From Megamerina dolium (lineage: Eukaryota; Arthropoda; Insecta; Diptera; Megamerinidae), in assembly GCA_963854835.1 (NCBI GenBank), contig OY978525.1, positions 45,450,938 through 45,514,937 on the forward strand: a DNA stretch of 64,000 nt, read 5' to 3'. Made by a program: the position numbers and the translations under genes. Under the pieces are notes generated by a model. The model was not told the origin of the DNA, ran no database searches, and saw nothing but the letters and a program-made list of their open reading frames with translations. This document shows, one piece after another, positions 21,471 to 32,740 of the stretch (position 1 is the first letter of the stretch; each line of letters starts with the position of its first letter).

Positions 21471-22526
21471 TCACAAAAGCCATGAAAAGTCGTGTGAGAG
21501 TCGTTGGGCTATGCCTAACCAGCGCGGCTCCTGAACATGGTTTAATATCTCCAGCCTACTACGATATGCAAGCCATTCCTCGCCAATATCGTGGGGCAAC
21601 GCCTCATCCCAAGACAGGCCAGCCGCCCACATTCGTTGTATGAAAATCTTGCCAGCAATGACGCCGGGCGCCAACAAGCCAGTGGGATCTAAAAGCTGAG
21701 CTATCTTGCTGAGCACCCTCCGCTTCGTAGGAGGCTGACAGGGCACCTTGAGGTTCACGTGGAACAATAATCGATCAGTACCAGAATCCCATCGTAACCC
21801 AAGAACCGAAGACATGGTTGGAATGATGCTCAGTTCTGTAATGAGAGATGTGTTATCAGTTAAGGACCTTAGGACCTCACCACAATTCGCGTTCCACTTG
21901 CGCAATTGGAAGTGCCCTGCTGATAGAACATTGTCCACATTACGTGCAAGGCGGATGGCCTCACTGCTGCTACAACAGCTCGTCAGGAAGTCATCCACAT
22001 AGAACGATGTTAATATGGCGTCTCGCGTCGCCGCCGCTTGTCCTTCATCAGGAATGTGACCACAATTATCATACGCACACTGATGGAGCGCATGCACTGC
22101 GTTATAGCGGCTGCACGCCATACCATATGTAAGCGTCGTTAAGCGATAAATACCAATTTCCTCGGAAGGTGACTCTCGCCAGATTATGCGTTGAAAATCT
22201 CGGTGAATTGGAGCAACCAATACTTGCCGGAACATCTTCTCTATATCAGCGGTAATCGCAATTTTATAACGTCGAAAGCGAAATATGATATTGATGAGCG
22301 AATCTTGAATTGTTGGTCCTACCAACTGTATGTCGTTAAGGACACCCCCGTGTTGGTTCTCGCTGACGTATTGAATACAACTCGAAACTTCGTCGTAACC
22401 GAATGATTTGGAACTATCTTTGACCGGTTGGTCCACACGCTCCATATGCCCAAGCACGGCATATTCACGGATGAATGCAATGTATCTGTCTCTAAGTTCA
22501 ATATTGGACGACAAACGTCGCTCCAA
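21471..22526 (-). pseudogene. BEL element A reverse transcriptase
   Basis: 351 aa open from 22526 to 21471. Motifs in order: the VSENQHGGVLNDIQLVGPTI region, KIAITADIEKMFRQVLV (first catalytic Asp), MACSRYNAVHALHQCA, TSFYVDDFLTSC (YVDD box), then the LLDPTGLLAPGVI connection typical of BEL/Pao. RT copies the element RNA into cDNA. The upstream part (22820-22596, with EEVRLEELVRSFWKLEEVPT) is one frame off, so the polyprotein is frameshifted. The tandem duplicate lacks about 148 bp of the C-terminal end (21495-21642 region). Confidence 0.9.
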
Positions 22527-22595
22527 ATAATTAAATTGTCGTATAGCATTTCTGTAAGACTCCCCAAGTTTGGGAGCATCACGTTGGAATGGCAG

Positions 22596-23252
22596 TTACA
22601 CAACGTACCGGCCTTCATATGTACGGAATAAAGTCGATGCAAAGATCCGACCACATTCGCCATTGTCCACCTCATCTGTCGTTGGTACCTCTTCAAGCTT
22701 CCAAAAGCTGCGAACCAGCTCTTCCAAACGAACTTCTTCGTCACAGAGCATGGCGCTGCATGAGAGCAAAGACGGAGTTGTGGAATTGGAATTGGCTACC
22801 TTGGCTGGGCCAAAAATCACCCAACCGGAATATGTACGCTGAGCGTAGGGTTCATCTGGTTTTCCACCGATGATGTCACTCTGTACTATGCGTCCTCATG
22901 AGTCAGCACCAACCAGGATATCCACACTACCAGGTTTCCCAAAATGTATGTCGGCCAGTTCGAGGCCTACTAAGTGTTTCCAATGGTCACCATCAACACG
23001 CACCGCAGGAGTGATTGAGGTAATTGACGGAATAACCAATGCGTCAACTTGCGTTTCGAATGTAGAATACATCGACTTTAGTGTGAGCACAACCCTACCT
23101 GCTGCCCGGGTATTGGCAATGCCACCGATACCTTCCACATGTAATTCACATTTGTGTCGATGTAGTTGTAGAGAATTAGCCATGCGATCCGCGTTGTCCG
23201 AAGCGTCTCCGAATGCATAAACCCGCGCTGTAGCCAGTAAGACCGTGGACAT
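22596..23252 (-). pseudogene. BEL element A protease region
   Basis: 23252-22896 (118 aa) reads MSTVLLATARVYAFGDASDN and continues through the VEGIGGIANTRAAGRV segment to FGKPGSVDILVGADS. This is the BEL-type retropepsin region, in which a D-x-GS/A motif near the N-terminus and an ILxGxD motif near the C-terminus are expected. The first motif reads GDAS, weak or altered. A TGA follows GADS at about 22894, before the RT-leading part. Confidence 0.72.
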
Positions 23253-23284
23253 GGCATGGGAGACGCTGGCGGTTGCAGATGTAT

Positions 23285-24051
23285 CTAGTCACAATTATGA
23301 GGATCCAATGTTGTTGGTGTGTTCGCTACTGATGATGTGGTCTGTATCTGAGTGCCATGACATAATATGGTATTGTGTTTACGTCCACAATTCCGACAAT
23401 CACCAGACGAACACTGCCTGGAAGAATGGCTAGCTCTCAAACAGTTATAGCAGAGCTTAGCCTTTCTCACTGCTTCATAACGCTCTTCCAATTTCCTTGC
23501 CATTAGTGCCGGACATTTTGTGATACGATGAGCCCCTTGATATTGAGCACATCTGCCATCGTCAACGGCCACTATATGAGATTTAACCGTTCGTTGTTGT
23601 TGTCTGTTGGAAGGCAATGATGGTAATGGGATACACAAGCCGTGTGCACGCCTTTCCAAAAACGTTAATAACTCTTCTAGCGTAGAAATATCCGTAGAGG
23701 AGCAACTCATGCTCCAATCACGTTGGGTAATAGCTGGAAGCTTGGACACAACAATTGGAACAGCCAAGGCATCCCATTTGTCCACCGGAATATTCATAAC
23801 ACGTAGAGCACGAAGTGATTCATGAACGGTATCAACTATGGTGAGCAGTCCCTTTGACGATTCCTCCATCGCTAGTTTCAGATTAAGGAATCGTGCCACA
23901 TGAATTTCTGATAATTGTTTTTTGTTATCAAACCGCTGTTTTAATGCCTGCCATACATCCTCGTACCCACCAGAGTAAACCCCCCCAATTAGTGGTACTG
24001 CATTCGCAGAAAATAGCGTGCTTGCGTTGAATTGAATTTCACAATTAATAT
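23285..24051 (-). pseudogene. BEL element A gag, 5' half deleted
   Basis: 23899-23285 (204 aa) begins within gag: FLNLKLAMEESSKGLLTIVD and LEELLTFLERRAHGL, then two zinc knuckles, CYNCLRASHSSRQC (CX2CX4HX4C) and CRNCGRKHNTILC. Readable gag continues upstream to about 24040 (YEDVWQALKQRFDNKKQ) and then meets the LTR with no leader or primer-binding site. Gag packages element RNA. Missing N-terminus means the copy cannot form particles on its own. Confidence 0.85.
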
Positions 24052-24363
24052 TGTACGTAAGTTTTATTTATTTGGTTTCGTATGAAATGATATGTGTCTC
24101 AAAAGTCGTATAAAATTATCTCAAATTATCGTTGGAAATTCGCCAGCTATGTCAGCTACAGTCTCCAGTGTCTTCCTTGGCTTCGTGCGTGACACGCAAC
24201 CGAATCGCTTGATATTGTTGACTATAATGAATTTTACAGAAAAGATGCTAACGCCACCACAGAGTTGCATGGGAATTATTGAATACTAGTCCTCACATAA
24301 TACTGGTTCCCATATCAGATAATACTGGTACTGCTGGTGGACTAGAAATTATTATCCGGAACA
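24052..24363 (-). repeat. BEL element A 5' LTR (312 bp)
   Basis: tgtacgtaagttttatttat to ttatccggaaca; followed by the target duplication GTGTT. Confidence 0.87.
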
Positions 24364-24740
24364 GTGTTCATTAACTCTTCTTCAGGTTTTTTTTGCGCAT
24401 TAGCTAATCTTTCTCGAATCGCAGTCAACTCGTCAGCCGGACAATTTTTAAAAATGTCAATGTGCTTTGCATTCGTTATGGAATGTATATACTTATAAGT
24501 TGCTAAAAGTACAAGATCTATGGTATCATTTAGGTGTTGTTGCATATTAATACACCTTTCCACCTGTCCGTTGATTTCACTGTGTAAAGTTGGAATAAAA
24601 TATTACTCAATTGAAAAGTTATGTCTTAGGAGATACTTGATTACGTTTGAATGGAACGCGTTATCTGAAACGGTTTTGCGTTTTGAAATACTAATAACAT
24701 TTCAAGTAGAGCGTCTTTTACATCAACCGTAGATCGTGAA
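24364..24740 (-). pseudogene. Gypsy remnant, right part: integrase core end
   Basis: 24563-24364 on the minus strand reads MERCINMQQHLNDTIDLVLL, NAKHIDIFKNCPADELTAIR and ends in a Glu-rich stretch, matching the region after the catalytic Glu of gypsy integrases of the 297/17.6 kind. Upstream bases to 24740 hold VKDALLEMLLVFQN-like residues with several stops. The frame continues into 18264-18060 across the BEL element. The mariner at 24783 abuts it. Confidence 0.65.
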
Positions 24741-24782
24741 GCAATGGGTTTTACAACAACATACATTTTTCCTCGTATAATC

Positions 24783-25868
24783 ATGTCTAGTTTCGTACCA
24801 GAAAAAGATCATATGCGGGAAGCTCTACTTTTTTGCTTCAATTTGAAGAAATCTGCTGCTGAGTCGCATCGAATGCTTGTGGAGACGGAAACCACTTGCA
24901 GAGACTGGTTTCGTCGGTTCAAAGAAGGCCATTTTGACTTGAGTGACAAGAAGCGTGAAATAGACTCAGAAAATTTGAGGACCATGATTTGCAGGCTCTT
25001 TTGGATGAGGACGACACCCAATCGCAAAAAATGCTTGCCGAACAGTTAGATGATACTCAACAAGCCATTTCCATACGTTTACGAGCCATGGGGAAGGTTC
25101 AAAAATTTGGAAAATGGGTACCCCATGAATTGAGCGATAGGCAGATGGAGCGACGCCAAAACACATGCGAAATCTTGCTTGCTAGACAAAAAAGAAAGTC
25201 GTTCCTGCATCTTGTGGTGACTTGCGATGAAAAGTGGATATACTTTGAGAATCGCAAACGAAACAAATCGTGGGTCGATCCCGGCCAACCAGCAACTTCT
25301 TCTCCAAGACCAAATCGCTTTGGACACAGACGATGCTGTGCGTTTGGTGTGATCAGCAGGGTGTCATCTACTACGATCTGTTGAAACCTGGTGAAACTGT
25401 CAATGCTCACCGCTACCACCAACAACTAGTGAAATTGCGCCGTGCTTTGGGTGAAAAAAGGCCTGGTTATGAACAAAGGCATGAGAAGCTGATTTTTATC
25501 CACGACGACGCACCATCGCGCGCGTCAAAACTGGTCCAAAACTACTTGGACACACTCAATTGGGAGGTGCTACTTCATCCCGTTTATTCACCAGACCTGG
25601 CCTCTTCTGACTATCACCTGTTTTCGGGTCACGTGCTCGCCGAACAGCACTTCGATTCGTATAAAGACGTCGGAAAAAGGCTTGTCGAGTGGTTTGCCTC
25701 GAAAAATGAGGAATTGTTTTGGCATGGTATACACAAATTGCCCGAGAGATGGGAAAAATGTATAGCTAGTGATGGCAAATAATATAAATAAATGAATTTT
25801 TGGCTTTCTATGAGAAAAAAAAAGTATTTTTTTAACGAAAAACAGCGGATTTAAGCTTGTACACCTAA
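24783..25868 (+). pseudogene. Mariner transposon (mellifera-like), copy 1, 5' end lost
   Basis: Starts MSSFVPEKDHMREALLFCFN with the paired helix-turn-helix region (TTCRDWFRRFKEGHFD), shifts frame near 24985 into MQALLDEDDTQSQKMLAEQL, and shifts again near 25300. Catalytic motifs: TCDEKWIYFEN (first Asp), FIHDDAPSRAS (second Asp), YSPDLASSDYHLF (third Asp), with 34 residues between the last two, the mariner DD34D signature. The C-terminus LPERWEKCIASDGK is typical. The 3' terminal repeat ends aagcttgtacacctaa at 25868; a matching left terminal repeat is absent. Duplicated at 31046-32133. Confidence 0.9.
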
Positions 25869-25976
25869 TATATATCGTATTTTTTTCTATTACGAGCGTA
25901 TTTTTCTACACCCTGGTAGATAGCTGTATCTGACATGCGGTGCGTATCTTTTTTCTATTTGAGTTGAGTTTTAAAG

Positions 25977-26427
25977 TAGTTACGTTTTTATTTTTCGAAC
26001 GTTTAAATCTACTCGAATCAACCTTGTTCCATCACTGGATTCTGTCAATAATAACTGCAACTCTTTGGTACTTACTATATACAACAACAATTTATTTAAT
26101 CGATACTTCTATTTACAATCGCTATTTAATGTACTTGCTACTTTTACCTTGCTTCGTGTGAGGTTGTCACAATCTCTTTCTGAATTCATAGTGTTATGTT
26201 GCCTCTATCACTTCCGGAAATGAATTCATTCATATGTCAATAACTCGCCCTATTTATATTTTGTGGCAACATCCTAGAATCTCCCTCTATCATAATCGAG
26301 TTTCTTCTTTTTTTTCTCGTTTGCTTGTTCTGGTTATTGCCTATTTTTTTTGTTGACATTCGTTTCGATGCTACTATTATTCTTGCTATTCACAATTAGT
26401 GATGAATAACCATCGATGCCCGTTGCA
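25977..26427. repeat. Solo gypsy LTR, copy 1
   Basis: gttacgtttttatttttcga, gaatcaaccttgttccatca, ctcgccctatttatattttg and a terminal cccgttgca match the LTRs at 12386 and 43319. No gypsy internal sequence is attached on either side, so it is a solo LTR, the product of LTR-LTR recombination. Confidence 0.75.
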
Positions 26428-26486
26428 GTACTTAACTAGAACTCTATTAACGCAGAAGCAAGCTATACACGCTACCACAAAAGCTA

Positions 26487-27434
26487 AAGGGTTATCCATT
26501 TTGCGGTTTCAAAAGTAAATGTAAATAAAACACATATAAAATATTTTTTATCATGATATTTCTTTTTTATTATAAAGTTTGAACGTTGACATTATGTGTG
26601 AAATACTACATCATTTAAATGACCACCACGCGAATTGTTGCAAGCATCGATTCTTTTGAGGTAATTTTCGACCACTTTTTGACACATATTGGGCGGTATC
26701 TCAGCCATAACGTGACGAATGTTGGTTTTTAGGTGCTCAAGAGTTAAAGGTTTATCTGCATAAACACGGTCTTTCGCGTAGTCCCACAAAAAAAGTCAAG
26801 CGGTGTCAAATCGCATGATCTTGGTGGCCACTTGATATCGCCACGACGAGAAATTACGCGGCCAGAAAATTTCTCTTGCAATAAAGCCATATTCGCTCGA
26901 GTTGTGTGGCATGTGGCACCGTCTTGTTGAAACCACATATTCTCTAATTCGTATTCTTCAATAGCAGACAAAAAAAAGTCGGTTATCATATGACCATAAA
27001 GCTCCGAATTGACGGTGACAGTCGTTCCATCGTCGTTTTCGAAGAAGTAAGGTCCAATCACACCTCCGGACCAAAGAGCGCACCAAGCAGTGACTTTTTG
27101 TGGATGTAGTGGCCTCTCTTCAATTACTTGAGGATTCTCAGAACCCCAAATACGACAATTTTGTTTGTTAACATACCCACCAAGTGAGAAATGTGCTTCG
27201 TCGCTGAAGAAAATTTTGTTCGAAAAATCGCCGTCCACCGCCTGTTGTTCAAGCACCCATTCGACGTATTTACGACGTTGTGAATGGTCAGCTGGCTTCA
27301 GTTGTTGTGTGAGCTGGATTTTATATGGATGTAGGTGTAGATCCAAATGCAAAATACGCCATAATGTGCCGTAAGACAGTCCTAATTCCTGAGAACGACG
27401 AGGAATCGACACATTCGGGTCTTCGGCAACACTT
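26487..27434 (-). pseudogene. Tc1/IS630-type transposon, copy 1, cut by the duplication joint
   Basis: Left terminal repeat aagggttatccattttgcgg at 26487, preceded by TA. The transposase on minus reads from 27412: the MSIPRRSQELGLSYGTLWRI helix-turn-helix, IFFSDEAHFSLGGYVNK (first Asp), MWFQQDGATCHTTRA (second Asp), WPPRSCDLTPLDFF (third Asp, about 36 residues on), then after a frameshift at about 26780 WDYAKDRVYADKPLT to GGHLNDVVFHT. The N-terminus and right terminal repeat are absent: at 27435 the sequence switches to BEL. The complete version is at 32741-34000. Confidence 0.88.
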
Positions 27435-30400
27435 GGATGTTAGAACACTCAGCCATTTGGGCCCTTGTCACCATAATGGATGGTTTAGTAGCTTGTCTGG
27501 GTTTATACCTCTACTAGCACAATCGGCCGGATTTTGTGCTGAACGCACATGATACCAGCGAGTAGGTGACGTAAGTTCTTGAATCTGGCGGATTCTATTC
27601 GATATATATGGTTTCAATAAAGCCGGTTGTTTCTTTATCCAGCCCAGAGCAATCGCTGAATCCGACCACAAATAGTAGGGCGTGTCTGCCAATCCTAGAG
27701 CGATTCTTACATTTTGAAGAGTGAGAGCCAACAGAAGTGCTGCACAGAATTCGAGACGGGTATAGTGGCCCCTTTCAGCGGTGCTACCTTTGTCCGCGCG
27801 GTAAGTAACGAGATGTATGCCTCACCCTGGCCGTCAATTGTTTTAATGTAGATGATTGCTGCGTGTGCATACAAGCTGGCAGCACAAAAGCCATGCAAAG
27901 TCGTGTGAGAGTTTTGGGCTATGACGACGGGCGCCAACAAGCCAGTGGGATCTAAAAGCTGAGCTATCTTGCTGAGCACCCTCCGCTTCGTAGGAGGCTG
28001 ACAGGGCACCTTGATGTTCACGTGGAACAATAATCGATCAGTACCAGAATCCCATCGTAACCCAAGAACCGAAGACGTGGTTGGAATGATGCTCAGTTCT
28101 GTAATGAGAGATGTGTTATCAGTTAAGGACCTTAGGACCTCACCACAATTCGCGTTCCACTTGCGCAATTGGAAGTGCCCTGCTGATAGAACACTGTCCA
28201 CATTACGTGCAAGGCGGATGGCCTCACTGCTGCTACAACAGCTCGTCAGGAAGTCATCCACATAGAACGATGTTAATATGGCGTCTCGCGTCGCCGCCGC
28301 TTGTCCTTCATCAGGAATGTGACCACAATTGTCATACGCACACTGATGGAGTGCATGCACTGCGTTATAGCGGCTGCACGCCATACCATATGTAAGCGTC
28401 GTTAAGCGATAAATACCAATTTCCTCGGAAGGTGACTCTCGCCAGATTATGCGTTGAAAATCTCGGTGAATTGGAGCAACCAATACTTGCCGGAACATCT
28501 TCTCTATATCAGCGGTAATCGCAATTTTATAACGTCGAAAGCGAAATATGATATTGATGAGCGAATCTTGAATTGTTGGTCCTACCAACTGTATGTCGTT
28601 AAGGACACCCCCGTGTTGGTTCTCGCTGACGTATTGAATACAACTCGAAACTTCGTCGTAACCGAATGATTTGGAACTATCTTTGACCGGTTGGTCCACA
28701 CGCTCCATATGCCCAAGCACGGCATATTCACGGATGAATGCAATGTATCTGTCTCTAAGTTCAATATTGGACGACAAACGTCGCTCCAAATAATTAAATT
28801 GTCGTATAGCATTTCTGTAAGACTCCCCAAGTTTGGGAGCATCACATTGGAATGGCAGTTACACAACGTACCGGCCTTCATGTGTACGGAAAAAAGTCGA
28901 TGCAAAGATCCGACCACATTCGCCATTGTCCACCTCATCTGTCGTTGGTACCTCTTCAAGCTTCCAAAAGCTGCGAACCAGCTCTTCCAAACGAACTTCT
29001 TCGTCACAGAGCATGGCGCTGCATGGGAGCAAAGACGGAGTTGTGGAATTGGAATTGGCTACCTTGGCTGGGCCAAAAATCACCCAACCGGAATATGTAC
29101 GCTGAGCGTAGGGTTCATCTGGTTTTCCACCGATGATGTCACCCTGTACTATGCGTCCTCATGAGTCAGCACCAACCAGGATATCCACACTACCAGGTTT
29201 CCCAAAATGTATGTCGGCCAGTTCGAGGCCTACTAAGTGTTTCCAATGGTCACCATCAACACGCACCGCAGGAGTGATTGAGGTAATTGACGGAATAACC
29301 AATGCGTCAACTTGCGTTTCGAATGTAGAATACATCGACTTTAGTGTGAGCACAACCCTACCTGCTGCCCGGGTATTGGCAATGCCACCGATACCTTCCA
29401 CATGTAATTCACATTTGTGTCGATGTAGTTGTAGAGAATTAGCCATGCGATCCGCGTTGTCCGAAGCGTCTCCGAATGCATAAACCCGCGCTGTAGCCAG
29501 TAAGACCGTGGACATGGCATGGGAGACGCTGGCGGTTGCAGATGTATCTAGTCACAATTATGAGGATCCAATGTTGTTGGTGTGTTCGCTACTGATGATG
29601 TGGTCTGTATCTGAGTGCCATGACATAATATGGTATTGTGTTTACGTCCACAATTCCGACAATCACCAGACGAACACTGCCTGGAAGAATGGCTAGCTCT
29701 CAAACAGTTATAGCAGAGCTTAGCCTTTCTCACTGCTTCATAACGCTCTTCCAATTTCCTTGCCATTAGTGCCGGACATTTTGTGATACGATGAGCCCCT
29801 TGATATTGAGCACATCTGCCATCGTCAACGGCCACTATATGAGATTTAACCGTTCGTTGTTGTTGTCTGTTGGAAGGCAATGATGGTAATGGGATACACA
29901 AGCCGTGTGCACGCCTTTCCAAAAACGTTAATAACTCTTCTAGCGTAGAAATATCCGTAGAGGAGCAACTCATGCTCCAATCACGTTGGGTAATAGCTGG
30001 AAGCTTGGACACAACAATTGGAACAGCCAAGGCATCCCATTTGTCCACCGGAATATTCATAACACGTAGAGCACGAAGTGATTCATGAACGGTATCAACT
30101 ATGGTGAGCAGTCCCTTTGACGATTCCTCCATCGCTAGTTTCAGATTAAGGAATCGTGCCACATGAATTTCTGATAATTGTTTTTTGTTATCAAACCGCT
30201 GTTTTAATGCCTGCCATACATCCTCGTACCCACCAGAGTAAACCCCCCCAATTAGTGGTACTGCATTCGCAGAAAATGGCGTGCTTGCGTTGAATTGAAT
30301 TTCACAATTAATATTGTACGTAAGTTTTATTTATTTGGTTTCGTATGAAATGATATGTGTCTCAAAAGTCGTATAAAATTATCTCAAATTATCGTTGGAA

Positions 30401-30626
30401 ATTCGCCAGCTATGTCAGCTACAGTCTCCAGTGTCCTCCTTGGCTTCGTGCGTGACACGCAACCGAATCGCTTGATATTGTTGACTATAATGAATTTTAC
30501 AGAAAAGATGCTAACGCCACCACAGAGTTGCATGGGAATTATTGAATACTAGTCCTCACATAATACTGGTTCCCATATCAGATAATACTGGTACTGCTGG
30601 TGGACTAGAAATTATTATCCGGAACA
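27435..30626 (-). pseudogene. BEL element A, duplicated right half
   Basis: Copy of 21024-24363. RNase H (27731-27468) is open where unit 1 has a stop. RT (28789-27707, 360 aa) carries ITADIEKMFRQV and SFYVDDFLTSC but fuses out of frame after LLDPTGLLAPVVIA because about 148 bp are deleted near 27920. Protease 29515-29159, gag 30162-29548 and the 5' LTR 30315-30626 follow. There is no integrase and no second LTR, so this half exists only through the duplication and never transposed by itself. Confidence 0.9.
30315..30626 (-). repeat. BEL element A 5' LTR, duplicated
   Basis: Same as 24052-24363 with a visible substitution (gtcctcctt for gtcttcctt). The GTGTT and gypsy flank follow as in unit 1. 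Confidence 0.88.
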
Positions 30627-31003
30627 GTGTTCATTAACTCTTCTTCAGGTTTTTTTTGCGCATTAGCTAATCTTTCTCGAATCGCAGTCAACTCGTCAGC
30701 CGGACAATTTTTAAAAATGTCAATGTGCTTTGCATTCGTTATGGAATGTATATACTTATAAGTTGCTAAAAGTACAAGATCTATGGTATCATTTAGGTGT
30801 TGTTGCATATTAATACACCTTTCCACCTGTCCGTTGATTTCACTGTGTAAAGTTGGAATAAAATATTACTCAATTGAAAAGTTATGTCTTAGGAGATACT
30901 TGATTACGTTTGAATGGAACGCGTTATCTGAAACGGTTTTGCGTTTTGAAATACTAATAACATTTCAAGTAGAGCGTCTTTTACATCAACCGTAGATCGT
31001 GAA
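30627..31003 (-). pseudogene. Gypsy integrase remnant, duplicated
   Basis: Copy of 24364-24740 with the same MERCINMQQHLNDTIDLVLL frame (30826-30627). Confidence 0.65.
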
Positions 31004-31045
31004 GCAATGGGTTTTACAACAACATACATTTTTCCTCGTATAATC

Positions 31046-32133
31046 ATGTCTAGTTTCGTACCAGAAAAAGATCATATGCGGGAAGCTCTACTTTTTTGCT
31101 TCAATTTGAAGAAATCTGCTGCTGAGTCGCATCGAATGCTTGTGGAGACGGAAACCACTTGCAGAGACTGGTTTCGTCGGTTCAAAGAAGGCCATTTTGA
31201 CTTGAGTGACAAGAAGCGTGAAATAGACTCAGAAAATTTGAGGACCATGATTTGCAGGCTCTTTTGGATGAGGACGACACCCAATCGCAAAAAATGCTTG
31301 CCGAACAGTTAGATGATACTCAACAAGCCATTTCCATACGTTTACGAGCCATGGGGAAGGTTCAAAAATTTGGAAAATGGGTACCCCATGAATTGAGCGA
31401 TAGGCAGATGGAGCGACGCCAAAACACATGCGAAATCTTGCTTGCTAGACAAAAAAGAAAGTCGTTCCTGCATCTTGTGGTGACTTGCGATGAAAAGTGG
31501 ATATACTTTGAGAATCGCAAACGAAAAAAATCGTGGGTCGATCCCGGCCAACCAGCAACTTCTTCTCCAAGACCAAATCGCTTTGGACACAGACGATGCT
31601 GTGCGTTTGGTGGGATCAGCAGGGTGTCATCTACTACGATCTGTTGAAACCTGGTGAAACTGTCAATGCTCACCGCTACCACCAACAACTAGTGAAATTG
31701 CGCCGTGCTTTGGGTGAAAAAAGGCCTGGTTATGAACAAAGGCATGAGAAGCTGATTTTTATCCACGACGACGCACCATCGCGCGCGTCAAAACTGGTCC
31801 AAAACTACTTGGACACACTCAATTGGGAGGTGCTACTTCATCCCGTTTATTCACCAGACCTGGCCTCTTCTGACTATCACCTGTTTTCGGGTCACGTGCT
31901 CGCCGAACAGCACTTCGATTCGTATAAAGACGTCGGAAAAAGGCTTGTCGAGTGGTTTGCCTCGAAAAATGAGGAATTGTTTTGGCATGGTATACACAAA
32001 TTGCCCGAGAGATGGGAAAAATATATAGCTAGTGAGGGCAAATAATATAAATAAATGAATTTTTGGCTTTCTATGAGAAAAAAAAAGTATTTTTTTTTAA
32101 CGAAAAACAGCGGATTTAAGCTTGTACACCTAA
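31046..32133 (+). pseudogene. Mariner transposon (mellifera-like), copy 2
   Basis: Copy of 24783-25868 by segmental duplication, with the same two frameshifts. Differences include KRKKSWVDPG (Lys for Asn), CVWWDQQG (Trp for Cys, the usual residue of the family) and ending KYIASEGK. The catalytic motifs TCDEKWIYF, FIHDDAPSRAS and SSDYHLF are all present. The 3' terminal repeat ends cttgtacacctaa at 32133. Sharing both frameshifts shows the element was dead before the duplication. Confidence 0.9.
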
Positions 32134-32241
32134 TATATATCGTATTTTTTTCTATTACGAGCGTATTTTTCTACACCCTGGTAGATAGCTGTATCTGACA
32201 TGCGGTGCGTATCTTTTTTCCATTTGAGTTGAGTTTTAAAG

Positions 32242-32681
32242 TAGTTACGTTTTTATTTTTCGAACGTTTAAATCTACTCGAATCAACCTTGTTCCATCAC
32301 TGGATTCTGTCAATAATAACTGCAACTCTTTGGTACTTACTATATACAACAACAATTTATTTAATCGATACTTCTATTTACAATCGCTATTTAATGTACT
32401 TGCTACTTTTACCTTGCTTCGTGTGAGGTTGTCACAATCTCTTTCTGAATTGATAGTGTTATGTTGCCTCTATCACTTCCGGAAATGAATTCATTCATAT
32501 GTCAATAACTCGCCCTATTTATATTCCTAGAATCTCCCTCTATCATAATCGAGTTTCTTCTTTTTTTTCTCGTTTGCTTGTTCTGGTTATTGCCTATTTT
32601 TTTTTGTTGACATTCGTTTCGATGCTACTATTATTCTTGCTATTCACAATTAGTGATGAATAACCATCGATGCCCGTTGCA
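32242..32681. repeat. Solo gypsy LTR, copy 2
   Basis: Duplicate of 25977-26427, missing about a dozen bases (ttgtggcaacat region) present in unit 1. Confidence 0.75.
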
Positions 32682-32740
32682 GTACTTAATTACAACTCTA
32701 TTAACGCGGAAGCAAGCTATACACGCTACCACAAAAGCTA

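Larger units (their letters stand above)
18270..24363 (-). mobile_element. BEL/Pao LTR retrotransposon (element A) with nested RTE
   Basis: LTRs 18270-18582 and 24052-24363, 5-bp target duplication GTGTT, and a minus-strand polyprotein in BEL order: gag zinc knuckles, protease, RT, RNase H, integrase. It is interrupted by an RTE at 18827-19825. The gag 5' half and primer-binding site are deleted: the frame at 24040 abuts the 5' LTR directly. From 21024 rightward the element is copied by the tandem duplication. Confidence 0.88.
21024..27434. repeat. Tandem duplication, unit 1 (6411 bp)
   Basis: From ggatgtt in the BEL RNase H to cacactt in the Tc1/IS630 transposase. The same order and nearly the same bases follow head to tail in 27435-33683. 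Visible differences are a few substitutions, one deletion of about 148 bp in unit 2, and small indels. Confidence 0.9.

Noticed and set aside
22570..22873. Plus-strand ORFs over the BEL element (and their copies near 28833)
   Set aside because: They are mirror frames of the minus-strand RT-leading and protease region; the minus strand carries the family motifs.
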